DNA of 64,000 bases. It comes from Talpa occidentalis (lineage: Eukaryota; Chordata; Mammalia; Eulipotyphla; Talpidae). The stretch lies in NCBI RefSeq assembly GCF_014898055.3, contig NW_023605083.1:94823483-94887482 (forward strand). Reading direction: 5' to 3'. Shown piece by piece: positions 26,201-38,800 of this stretch; positions within the stretch are counted from its first letter, which is position 1, and each line of letters opens with the position of its first letter. The notes beneath the pieces are model-generated. The model saw nothing but the letters and a program-made list of their open reading frames with translations, had not been told where the DNA came from and did no database searches. The position numbers and the translations under genes were made by a program.

Positions 26201-29200
26201 TATGTATTTTATGGGATACTCTTGAATCCAATAATGCAAATTTATCTTGTCTACAGTTTTGAAAGCAAGTCCCTATTTTCAGGATCCCAGGTTTTTTGTT
26301 AAGGTGAATGGCTAAGCTGTAGTAACAAAACTATCAATAATATGGCTTAAAGGACCAAGATGTCTATCCCCCAAGTACTAGTCCAATGTGAGTGCACCAG
26401 GATAGTGGGTAGGTTCCTTCCATCCTGTGGTTCCATTCTCTAAGGCCTTATCTTCATTTCTGTGGTTGAAACTCATGCAGGCACTAGTGGGAGGGGAGGG
26501 TGGAGAAAGATTGCATAAAAAAGGCTCATCTGCTGTCTCAGGTACTCAGCCCCAAGATGGCACCCATCCCTTCTTCCTACACTCCAACAGTGAGGGAATC
26601 ATGTTTTCACACTGGCTGCAAAGTAGCGCTGGGAAATGCTGCATGCCCGTTAGTAACCATTTCTGTGAAGAAGGGGGATAATGGATTTCAATGAGTAGGC
26701 CCCACCACCCATGGTATCCAGACATAATAGCATCCTAAATATTGCTACAATCATCTGTACTAGTACTCATGTTTTTTTTTTCTTTAATATGACTCACTTT
26801 TTAAATTAAAAAATAATCACCAAAATTTTTTCTCAGTCAAAAAGATATATCAAATTAAGTGGTTATTGATAAAAGTTTAAGCATTTATCTTGTATTTGAA
26901 ACATCTTGCTTCATGTTTTATTTTATTTTTTTTAAATAATAAATTTTATTTTTATATTCCCCCATACAATTGCAAACGCCCCATTCTGACCCCAATCCTA
27001 CCCTCCCGCCCCCCACCCCCCAAAAACTGTCTCTGGTTCATAGTTTTTTGTTGATTTTGATTTTCACTTTCTTATATTCATTTTCCTGGTCCCTTATTTA
27101 AGTTTTCTAGATTCCTGCTATGAGTGAGACCATCCGGTATTTTTCTTTTTCTTTTTGGCTTATTTCGCTGAGCATGATCCCTTCCAGCGCCATCCATGTT
27201 GCTGCAAATTGCATGTGTTTATCTTTTTTGAATGCTGAGTAATATTCCATGGTGTATATGTACCACATCTTCTTGATCCAGTCATCTACTTTTGGGCATT
27301 TGGGTTGTTTCCAAAGCTTAGCTATTGTAAACAGTGCTGCTATAAACATAGGGGTGCAGGTGTTCTTTGGAATTGATGTTTCTGTGTCCTTTGGGTAAAT
27401 ACCTAGGAGTGGAATTGCTGGATCATATAGAAGCTCTATGTTTAGTAGGTCCAGAAATCTCCACACAGCTCTCCATAGTGGTTGGACCAGTTTGCACTCC
27501 CACCAACAGTGCAGAAGAGTTCCTTTTTCTCCACACCCTCGCCAACATTTGTTGTTGTTAGTTTTTTTTAATATGTGCCATTCTCGCTGGTGTGAGATGG
27601 TATCTCATGGTAGTTTTGATTTGCATTTCCCTGATTACAAGTGATGTTGAACATTTTTTCATATGTCTGTTGGCCATTTGCATTTCCTCTTCAGAGAAGT
27701 TTCTTTTTAGCTCTTCTGCCCATTTTTTGACTGGATTATTTTCTTTGTTGTTGCTGAGTCTCATCAGCTCTTTGCAGATTTTTGTGATCAGTCCTTTATC
27801 ATTAGTGTTGGGTGCAAAAATGTTCTCCCAGTTGGTGGGGTTTCTCTTTGTTTTTGTTATTGTCTCTTTTGCTGTGCAGAAGCTCTTTAATTTGATGTAG
27901 TCCCAGCTGTTTATCTTTGCCTTCATTATCACTGCTTTGGGTGATGTATCTGTAAAGATGTCTTTGATGTGCAAATCCCGTAGTGTTTCGCCTATATTTC
28001 CTTCTATGTATTTTATGGTTTCAGGTCTTATGTCTAGTTCTTTAATCCATTTTGAGTTGATTTTTGTGTATGGTGTGAGGTAGTGGTCAAGCTTCATTCT
28101 TTTGCATGTAGTGACCCAGTTTACCCAGCACCATTTATTGAACAAACTTTCTTTGCTCCAATGCATAGTCTTTGCTCCTTTGTCAAAGATTAGTTGACCA
28201 TAAATCTGTGGGTTTATTTCTGGATTTTCTATTCGATTCCATTGGTCTGTATGTCTGTTCTTTTTCCAATACCATGCAGTTTTGATGATTATGGCTTTGT
28301 AGTATAGTTTGAAGTCTGGGAGTGTGATGCCTCCATTTCCTTCTTTTTTTTTCAGTAGAGCTTTGGCTATTCGGGTTTTTGGTGATTCCATATGAATTTC
28401 ATCAATAATTGTTCTATTTCTTTGAAGAATGCCATTGAGATTTTGATTGGAATAGCATTGAATCTGTATATTGCTTTTGGTAGGATGGCCATTTTAATAA
28501 TGTTTATTCTTCCAATCCGTGAGCAGGGGATGATGTCTTTCCATTTCTTTGTGTCTTCTTCTATTTCTTTTAACAGTGTTTTATAGATTTCTTTGTATAG
28601 GTCCTTTACCTCTTTTGTTAGATTTATTCCCAAATATTTGATTTTTTTTGTTTCGATAATAAAAGGGATGGTTTTTTTGATTTCTTCTTCTTCAGATTTG
28701 TTGTTTGTGTATAGGAAGGCTACTGACTTTTGCGTGTTGATTTTGTATCCTGCCACTTTACTGAATTGATTGATGAGTTGAATTAGTTTTTCTGTGGAGA
28801 TTTTGGGGTTCTCTAAGTATATTATCATATCATCTGCAAATAGTGATAGTTTGACTTCTTCTTTTCCTATTTGGATTCCTTGGATGTCTTTCTCTTGTCT
28901 TATTGCTCTGGCTAGGACTTCTTTTATTATATTGAAAAGCAGTGGTGAGAGTGGACATCCTTGTCTTGTTCCAGATCTTAATGGAATTGCTTTCAGCTTT
29001 TCACCATTGAGAATGATACTGGCTGTTGGCTTGTCATAGATGGCCTTTATGATGTTGAGGTATTTTCCTTGTATCCCAAGAATTTCAAGGGCTTTTATCA
29101 TGAATGGGTGTTGCACTTTGTTGAAAGCTTTCTCAGCATCTATTGATATTATCATATGGTTTTTATATTTCTTTTTGTTGATGTGTTGCATAACGTTGAT

Positions 29201-32200
29201 TGATTTTCGGATGTTAAACCATCCTTGTGTCCCTGGAATGAATCCTACTTGGTCGTGGTGAATTATCTTATGGATACATTGTTGGATTCTGATAGCTAAA
29301 ATTTTATTGAGGATTTTTGCATCAGTGTTCATTAGGGAGATTGGCCTGTATTTTTCCTTTTTTGTGTTGTCCTTATTCGGTTTTGGTATTAGTGTAATAT
29401 TGGCTTCATAGAACGTGTTTGGTATTGTCCCTTCCTTCTCAATTTTTTGGAAGAGTTTGTGAAGGATAGGCACTAATTCGTCTCTGAATGTTTGGTAGAA
29501 TTCATTTGTAAATCCATCAGGTCCTGGGCTTTTGTTTTTGGGGAGGTTTTTGATTACCATTTCAATTTCACTAATTGTAATTGGCCTGTTTAGGTGTTCT
29601 ATTTCTTCTTTATCTAGCTTTGGGTGATTGTAGAGTTGTAGGAATTTGTCCATCTCCTCTAGATTGTTGAACTTGTTTCCATATAACTGTTCATAGTAGT
29701 TACTGATTATTCTTTTGATTTCTGCTGTGTCCGTTGTGATTTCTCCTCTTTCATTTATGATCCTGTGTATTTGTGCTTTCTCCCTTTTTTCCTTTGTGAG
29801 CCTGGCTAGGGGTTTGTCTATTTTATTTATTTTTTCAAAGAACCAACTCTTGGTTTCATTGATCTTTTGGATTGTTTTTTTAGTTTCAATTTCATTTATT
29901 TCTGCTTTGGTTTTTATTATTTCTTTTCTTCTACTGGTTTTGGGGTTTTTTGTTGTTCTTTTTCTAGATCTTTGAGCTTCGAGATTAGGTTGTTTCTTTG
30001 CGTTCTTTCTTGTTTCTTGATGTGAGCTTCTATTGCTATATATTTTCCTCTTATTACTGCTTTTGCTGCATCCCATACATTTAGGATATTGGTGTCCTCC
30101 TTGTCATTCAATTCAAAGAATTTTTTAATTTCTTCTTTGATCTCCTCGTTAGTCCAGTGGTCTTCCAGTAGTGTGGTTTTTAATCTCCATGAGGTAGGAT
30201 AGTTCCTTGCCTTCTTTTTATGATTTATTTCTAGTTTGATGCCTTCGTGGTCAGAAAAGATGGTTGGTATGATTTCAATCTTGGTGTATCTGTTGATATT
30301 TGTCTTGTGCCCCAGTATGTGATCGATCCTGGAGAATGATCCGTGTGCGCTTGAGAAAAATGTGTACTCCGATTTTTTTGGGTTTAGTGTTCTATAGATG
30401 TCTGTTAAGCCCAAATGCTCTAGGTCCTTATTTAGAGCTTTAGTTTCTTTACTTATTTTTTGTCTTGTTGATCTATCCATTGTTGATAGTTGTGTGTTGA
30501 AGTCTCCCACTACGTATGTGTTTTCTCTGATGTCTGTTTTCAGAGAGGACAACAGTTGTCTGATACATTTTGGTGCTCTTTCGTTTGGTGAGTATATGTT
30601 AATGAGTGTTATTTCTTCTTGAAGTATTGTCCCCTTGATCATAATGTAGTGACCATTGGGGTCTCTTTTTATTTTTTTGAGTTTGAAGTCTGTTTTATCT
30701 GATATAAGTATAGCTGTTCCTGCTTTCTTTTTTGGCCCATTTGCTTGTAGGATTGTTTTCCATCCTTTGACTTTGAGCCTATTTTTATCTTTTGTAGCTA
30801 AATGTGTTTCCTGGAGACAGCAAAAGGTTGGGTTTTGTTTCTTAATCCAGGCTGCAACTCTGTGTCTTTTTATTGAAGAGTTTAGTCCATTTACATTTAG
30901 AGTTAATATTGATATGTTAGCATCTGTATTTGCCATTGTGTTTGTCTTTCCTTTGATTTTATTTATTTATTCTTTTAATAACTTTTTTTTTTTTTGGTCT
31001 TCTTTCGTTGTTATTTGTCCCTCTGAGGTTCTGGCTTTAGGACTCCTTCTAGTATTTTTTGGAGTGGGGGTTTATTCGTAATGAAATTCCGGAGTTTCTC
31101 TTTGTCTGGGAAGGTCCATATTCTTTCTTCATGGAGGAAAGAGAGCTTTGCGGGATAGAGTATTCTTGGTTGGCATCTGTTTTCTTGGAGTCTGTTGACT
31201 ATGTCCCTCCACTCTCTCCTTGCCCGTAGTGTTTCTTCAGAGAAGTCTGATGTCAGCCTGATTGATTTTCCTTTGAATGTTATCTGTTTCTTCCCTCTTG
31301 TCAGCTTCATTATTTTTTCCTTGTCCTGGATTCTTGGGAGCTTTACTATTATGTGTCTTGCTGTGTTTTTCCTTTCGTCGTGGAAGTTTGGTGTTCTTCT
31401 TGCTTCTTGTATATCAATTTTCAGCTCCTTCTTCGCATTTGGGAAGTTCTCTTCAATTATCTCCTGGAATATTTTCTCTGTTCCTACATCTCTCTCCTCT
31501 CCTTCTGGAATTCCTATAACTCTTATATTTCCTTTCCTCATGGAGTCAGATAGTTCCCGAAGTCTTTCTTTATTCTTTTTCCTTTGTACTTCTCTTTCCT
31601 TTTCTGTTTTGGTTCTTTTTATTTCTGTGTCTTCAAGAGTACTTATTCGTTCTTCCATTTCATCTATTCTGCTTTCATTGCTTTTCCCAGAGTTCTTTAG
31701 TTCCTCCATTAATTCTTTGATCTCCTGCATTTCTTTTACTTCCCTCTTTAGGGACTCAATTTCATTCTTCTGACCATTGTTTTCCCTCTTTAGGGACTCA
31801 ATTTCCTTCTTCTGATCTATCACTTTTTTAATCATGGCAATTTTAAATTCTCTTTCTGGAAGGCTCAGAAGTTCTTCCAAGTTGCTGTTGTTGCAATCTG
31901 GGGAGTGGTTTTCTTTTTGTGGTGTGCTTCTTTCCTGAGGAGTTGTTAGGTTGCGTGTGGTTCTTCTACTCCCTACTGTCTGTTTTCTAATTTGTCGTAT
32001 GCATTGGGACACTGTGTTGCTCGGACTGGCTGGCATCTTGGGTGAACTTCTCCGCTCCCCTCTGGCTCCTCCAGGAGCCATCTCTGGCTTCTGGGGGAGC
32101 TTTCTGCTGGTTTTAGGCAGTTTTTACTGAAGAAATGTCCCTGTTCTCAAATGGCGAAGCGGGATGCAGTCCCTGCGCCTCCGGTTTCAGGCACACTCTT

Positions 32201-32787
32201 CTGCGCACCCGGTCTGCCCCGGACGTGGGTGCCTGCTCCCTCTGTGGGCTCAGACTGCTGGTCAGAAGGGGCCTGGCGTGGGCTAACTTCCCAGCTGGCC
32301 ACTGGGTCCTCCAGAAGCCTTCTGCCCTTTTCAAGCAGTCTTAAGAAATTTCCTGTTCTATGGGGTGTTAGTGACTTTTTTTTTCTGGTCGCTAGGTGGA
32401 GCCAGAGATCTCTCCTATTGTCCTTGGGGGGCTGTTTTTCGCCTCCCCCCACCCCGTGGGACAGGGAACAGAGCGGGAATGGTAGGGTAAACCTCAACAG
32501 CTTTGGGGTGCTGTGTCTGCCTTGTGCCCCACCGTCGTGGAGAACCCACGCCCCGAATTTTCGTGCCCCGGGTCTCAGTTCAAAGCCCTCAGTTCCAGGA
32601 CGCGGGCTGTAGCCCAGTTCAGTGGTGCGGGAATGGCGCCTTTTGCACCCCGCTCCCGTGCCTGGGAACCTGGTTCCTGCTTACTCAGTGAGGGACTTTC
32701 ACCTCAGTGAGGGCCTCTGCGCGTCTCCCCGCAAGCCTAGGTCGCAGGCGCGGGGACCTGGGCAGCCGCAATCCAGGTCTGCATTTG

Positions 32788-32826
<39 letters not shown>

Positions 32827-35800
32827 ATTTGCTTTTCAAGCGCGCCAAGCGCGCCGCTTTTCCGCACAAGCTTACCGGCCGGCCGGGGCTGTGTGCGCGT
32901 CTCCCGGGGTCTTTGTTCTTCTCTAATGGCGCCCGGAGCCATTCGCTCACTGCCGCGGCGAATCCTGCAGGGTTCTCCACAGCTCCCGTTCACGGGGTGT
33001 GGTGGCTGCAATAGTTCCTTTCCACTCACAGTCCCGCTTGCTGCGTCGTTTGTTCTTGTTGATCGTTTTGGTTTGTTGTTTTCCTCCTCTCTGCCGGTCG
33101 GAGAGTGCCGCCTCTGTGGGTGGGGGAGGGGAGCAGGGTTCTAATGTTTTATTTTTATTTTAAATTTACAATGGCAAATTTAGTCTAGCAAGTAATCAGG
33201 GATTTATTAATTGTTTATACTGTTTTAAAAATGTTTATCACTACAGGACTACAGAATTAAAATAAGCTTTTTTTTGTGGGAAAGCACAAGATTGTAATCT
33301 CTTTGCTTTTCATGTCCACCCCATGGCACCATCGGACTGGAAGACGCCCATCCCCCTAGTGGCTATTAATGGAATTGCAGAATTTTATGCTTAGGAACAA
33401 ATCAGCTGCTCCAGAAATTGACTTTGAAAATGAACTTCTTCTTCCCCACCCCCACACCCCCCAGGAAGCATTTGGGAATATGGAAGAGGACTGACTTCCC
33501 TGAGCACAAGAAGAGTAAATGTTCTGTCATACTCAGGACAGCCTTGCATAAGAATTGACCTATTCAAAATGTCAATGGTTTCCCAATTGATAAACACTAT
33601 AGCACCATCACCCTTACCTTTTCTAGGGGATTAGCAAAATTTACATTTCCATTGTCCTAAACATGAATGGCTTATCTAATGGAAAGAGATGCTCTGGGTA
33701 CTTTTAAAAAGTATTGTACTTTACCCATTTTGTTTTGTTTGTTTTCCTTGATTTTCAGAATGTAAAGCAGGAATCACCCCAATCTTTGAAGCACAGCTGA
33801 GTTTAGCAATCCCAGAATTAGTTTTCTCTCCATCTTTGGAGTCTGGAGTGAAGGGTGGCTTCTATGACATTGTTGAGGGTCTTGTCACCAGCATTTTTGG
33901 AATATCATCTTTGGTGCCACGACTTTCCTCACAAAATGGCTCTCCCCACTATCAGGTATTGGACTTACAGCCAACCTTCCTCCAACAAAATCTGGAACTT
34001 CTTGCAAAGTACTAATGTCAACTGTATGCTTTTCTCTTGCTCTCCTAGATTGACATGGAAGGTATGGCTGATTTGGTAAGCATGAGGAGTTTGCTCATGG
34101 AAAGGGTCCAGAGCATGATGACCCTCTGTTACAGCTATCGGAACACCTTCAGCCAATATTCCTACCTCTATGTGGAGGATCGAAAGGAGATTCTGAGTCA
34201 GTTTCTGTTGTATGGGCATGTCCTCACACATGAGGAGATTGAAGCCCATGCAGAAGATGGTATCCCAGAGAACCCACCGTTACTCCATCAGTTTAAAGCA
34301 CAGATTGACTCCTATGAAAAGCTCTATGAAGATGTGTGCAGGTTGGAGCCCATCAAGGTATTTGACAGATGGATGAAGATTGATGTACGGCCCTTTAAAG
34401 CATCTCTGCTGAATACAATTAAGAGGTGGAGTCTCACGTTCAAACAGCATCTTGTTGACTATGTCACTAACAGGTAATATATTTGTTCTAGCTGTCTTCT
34501 CAGACTGTCTGGAACACCATGATTTATAATTTTCTTCTTTTTCCCCTTGGGCTCATTGCTTAAATTAGAAATGAAAACAACTGGTTAGAGGTTCCAGGCT
34601 TTGGACCCCAGCAGTAACTTTAGTCCTGCTCTTTGCTTTGTTCGCTAGATATGCCCTCTTTTTGTTTTATTTTCTGTTTGGTTCACAATGTGTAAGAGAC
34701 ACTCAGTAAGTGGTAAATAATGTTCGATACAATAATAGTATATCCAAACTCCCTTCACAATTCTGGCTGTGAAATATCTTTAAGCCTGAAAAGCAGAGGG
34801 GGTCTAATGGACCTCTTTGATTTTATTTCTGCCACTTACTCCTTGTCTCAGATTATTCCGCTGTGCAATGTGTAAGTCACTTAATCCCCACACTGTTGTT
34901 GCCTGTCTGTGTCATTCCAGCCATACAACACACTGGACCTGAAATTCTCTGTTTATCCTGGACTCAGACTACCCATCTCTGCATCTGGATATTCTAGTCC
35001 AGAATATCCACCTCAAAATAAATAACCAAATTGGTCAATAGATTCCTAATCACGTCACCTTAACCTTCTCCCTGTAAATGTACCACAGTCAGAATCTCTC
35101 CTCCCACTCCCACCCAGAAGCATGGTCCCTCCATTCAGTGATCACCTTCAATGTGTCAGCTGATAATATAAGGAGTCAACCTGATACCTCCCCTGAGTTT
35201 GGTGTTGGTTATGCTTAGTGCTGCAACTGCCTTGCTCAGTGATCTAGAAAGGAAATGGGCAAGTTGAGGATGTGTCTATCTAAAAATAAATTACAAGATT
35301 TTTTGCAAGAATGATGGCCCACCATTCTAGAAAAATCCCAGGAAAGCATTGCTGGAGATGTTTTAAATAGGACTTCTTAGGTGTTGTTTAAGGAGAAGTC
35401 ATTTTTCTAATTTCAGAGAGGCAGGAAGGGGAGATGCTGGTAGGATTTGGGATGGTGATGCCCCTGAATGGAACACTGTTGGGAGTGACAGCTGCCTTGT
35501 GATCCCTCCCCATTGGTAGATCTGATAATCCAAGGACATAGGAGCATGCTTCAAGATATAGGCCTTATTATTATTATTTGGGTATGTCAAGGCCAACAGA
35601 GACAATCAATAAGAGACAACTGTCATTGCAAAAGTAATTTATTATATTTATTGGCCACAAGACAAGATACTGTAGCATGCAGGGCCCCATGGGGAAGCAC
35701 CACAGTAGGTCAGGAGGCAGAGAGAGTGAAAGGAAAACATTATCAAGAGCTTCTTATTCTGGTTTGTGTAAGAAGGTATGGGTAAGACAGGGCAAACAGG

Positions 35801-38800
35801 CTACCTGGCTAATGAGTAATTTCTGCAGACTCTGGGGCATAGAGACTGTCCTTAGTTATCTGGTATTTGGTTCTGGTATGATTATGGCAGAGGAGGAGTG
35901 GTCAGAGTGTGAGAGTCTGATAGAGGAGATAGTGGGCCTATGAGTACTGGATTGGTTGACTGGCACATGAAACGTATGCACAAGTGAGGGTCATATGCTC
36001 TCTTTAGGAAATGGCTAGCCTGAGGGTCAACAATGTACCAAATATCAGAGAAATACAGTAATTAGAAATATAGATGACACAGGACAGAGTGACAGTAGCT
36101 ATCATCTACATCTCTACCCAAGAAAGATTTTTCCAGACCCAAAAATTTATTTAACAGGATGAACACATGATAAGATAGTTAGGACGCCTGAAATCTTGTC
36201 TTCTCCCTGAAAGAGAATGGTAAGTGTGGATTCATCTCACTGCTTCCCAGCTTTATCAGTTAGTGATTCATAAATTGGTGATTTTACTATACTTCAGCAT
36301 GTTTTACTCTGTTCTCAATGTTTATATAAAATAAAAATAACAAGAAAAATAAAAACTATTATTGAGTGTCTAATATGGGCCATGTAAATATGTATTTCCA
36401 TCTTCCTTTAATAGGTCAGTACTAAACCCACGTTGCCTTTTTTGCATTTCATTTACTGTTAGAAGTCCAACCTTTTTGTTTTTTTATCATCTCTCTTAGT
36501 CAGCTTAGGCTGCCGTAACAAAAAGGCTTAAACAATAAATTCACTTCTCACAGTTCTGGAGGCTAGAAGTATAAGATAAAGATGCTAGTTGATTTGTTTT
36601 CCGGTGAGTGCTCTCTTCCCGGCTCGCAATGGTTGCCTTCTCAATTGTGTTGTCATATGCTTTTTCCTCATTCATGGAGGGAGGGGGGAAAGATGGGGAG
36701 TCTTCCTCTTCTGGTAAAGCCACTGATTCTATTATGAGGACTTCTTCCTCATGACCTCATCTAACCCCTAATTATCTTCCAAAGGCCCATTTCCAAATAT
36801 CATCACATTGAAGAGTTAGGGCTTCAACATATATATTTGTGGGGGACACATATTCAATCTATAACATAATGTAAAGTCTCACCCCCATTTGGCTCTTAAT
36901 ATCCTCGTATGATTAAACCCATGCCTTTGCAAAGCCTTCCTCTGTATTATCTGCTAGACTTCAGGCTCTTTCATTAGCAAATGCTCACTGCTTCCTTCGT
37001 TTTCTCTTATTCTCATTTTTCCTTTAACTGAAAACTGACTCCCTCCTGAAGGCATTGCTTCCCTTTCAGCCCTCCCAAATAATAGCAGATTTTTCTCCTG
37101 TATCTCTCTTACCATTGACCCAGAGATAAATAAGATATTCTTGATCTTTGTGTTCCTTCCAGACCATTTCACCACTGCTCCCCCCTCAAAATTCCCAGTT
37201 CTGTGCAGCAAAGTCCACCAGGCAAGGGTCTCTTGTCCTTTCCGTGGTCATCTATCCAGCTCTTAGTCCTTCTTCCCCCATCAACACAGATCTTATCATA
37301 CGGTTCAGTCTTGTTTTATACCCTTCTACTAATAATCATCCTCAGGGACCCAGCATCCATATAGAGTCTCCTTTCTACCTACTTCTAATTTTGTGACCTA
37401 ACTCTGCTGCCCTTTCCTTCCACTATACCTCTATTACCTATTTCCTGTTGTGCTCTTGGTGGACAAAGGGTGAAATGTGGAAGTAATTGTTCTTCCTTCA
37501 AAATTGCAGGTTTGGGACTCCCCCGATGGCGCAGGTGATTGAGCGCAGTGCTGTGAGGCTGTCCACAGCCTCTGCAGTGCCGGTTCGATCCCGGCCAGCC
37601 GGGCGAGGGTCCCACATGGTGCGACAGACCTCTCCTGTCTTGCCCACTGCTCCCCTCAGCAGTGTATTTTGTCAGTCTGCCTGTTCTGTTCCGCACTCTG
37701 TCTCTGGTGAATCCTCTTACCCTCCCACACATCTGGCCTGTACCCCGGTTCTTCTATAAATAAATAAATAAATCTTAAAAAAAAAAATCCGCAGGTTTAA
37801 GCATTCCATTCTTTGACCATGGCCTGGTGTTCCAGTTCACTTTCTTGACAACCCTGCCACACAAAACTCCTCAAATCCATTAGCGTTTTCAGTTCATTGG
37901 CCCTGACACTATCTCAGTGTTATTCACTCTAGTTCCCTATTCGTGGTTCCACCTGGTAAAGCCCTGACTCCCTTGAAACTCAGCCTTTTGGATCTGAAAC
38001 ATTCATCTCTGATGAAGGAAAGATAAACCATTCTTCTGACCTGTATCATGTTAAATTCAGGACTATAAAATTCAAATAGTTTCTGCAGACTTTTGTAGAT
38101 GCTTTCCAACTCTCCTGGACTCCTTTTTCCTCTCTTGCCTTAAAATCCAAACATCTTCTCTGCCCTTATTACCTTGTCCTTCACTTCACAAGAAAATTAG
38201 AACCAATCACAAGAGAAGTAACTTGCTTTTTTTTTTTTTTAACTAAGAAATCTACCAACCTATCTGCAATTGAAACCTTACATTCAACTACTCACTTGTT
38301 AAGATGGCCACATTATCCCTGTTTTTCTAAGTTCAACTTTCTTACTTTTAAATACTCAAGGACTTACCTTCTTAAATATTCCCAATTAACAAAATTTTTA
38401 TTTTTTTTCCTTCACACATTCTCAACAGCATGAAATGTGTTGTCATATTTTCCATCTTTAAAAAAAAGAAACCTGACCTCAGAAGTTCTTCCAACTACAC
38501 CACCAATTTGTGTGTCTTGCTTCACAGCAAAATACTACCAAAAAATAAAATTTATCCATATTGGATTCCTTTATGTATTCATATTCTATACTTTCTCTCT
38601 ACAAAAGATTTTATTATGACACATAGCATGCATATAATTTAGCAAAAAAAGATTAAAACAACACTTCCATTTGCATTTTCCAATGAAGAAGCAGATCACT
38701 GGCTATATTTTTTAATTTTTGTATATACTCCTTTCTGATCAAATCCCACTCTCTCCATGCTATATGTTACCTGTACCTTAAATGTGACATAATCCTTCCC

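Larger units (their letters stand above)
26925..33143 (-). mobile_element. Full-length LINE-1 retrotransposon
   Basis: A 6.2-kb L1 antisense to DNAH9, with a GC-rich 5' UTR (about 32082-33143), ORF1 (31011-32081), ORF2 (27107-30936) and a short 3' UTR with a G-rich tract on its sense strand (27001-27022) and an A-rich tail. It is flanked by a 12-bp direct repeat, ATGTTTTATTTT, at 26913-26924 and 33144-33155. On the insertion strand the repeat begins AAAA, as expected for L1 endonuclease. A full-length structure with one intact ORF and only three single-base lesions in the other indicates a recent insertion. Confidence 0.93.
23886..33758 (+). other. Intron 9
   Basis: A 9.9-kb intron. It contains unassigned sequence from 23.9 to 25.5 kb, a diverged direct-repeat pair near 25.7 and 26.6 kb, and the full-length antisense L1 at 26925-33143. 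About 600 bp of unassigned sequence precedes the acceptor. Confidence 0.75.

Noticed and set aside
32151..33144. Plus-strand open frames in the L1 5' UTR as genes
   Set aside because: GC-rich DNA gives long chance frames. There is no domain, and one runs through the poly(T) tract as polyphenylalanine. Kept only as a speculative promoter finding.
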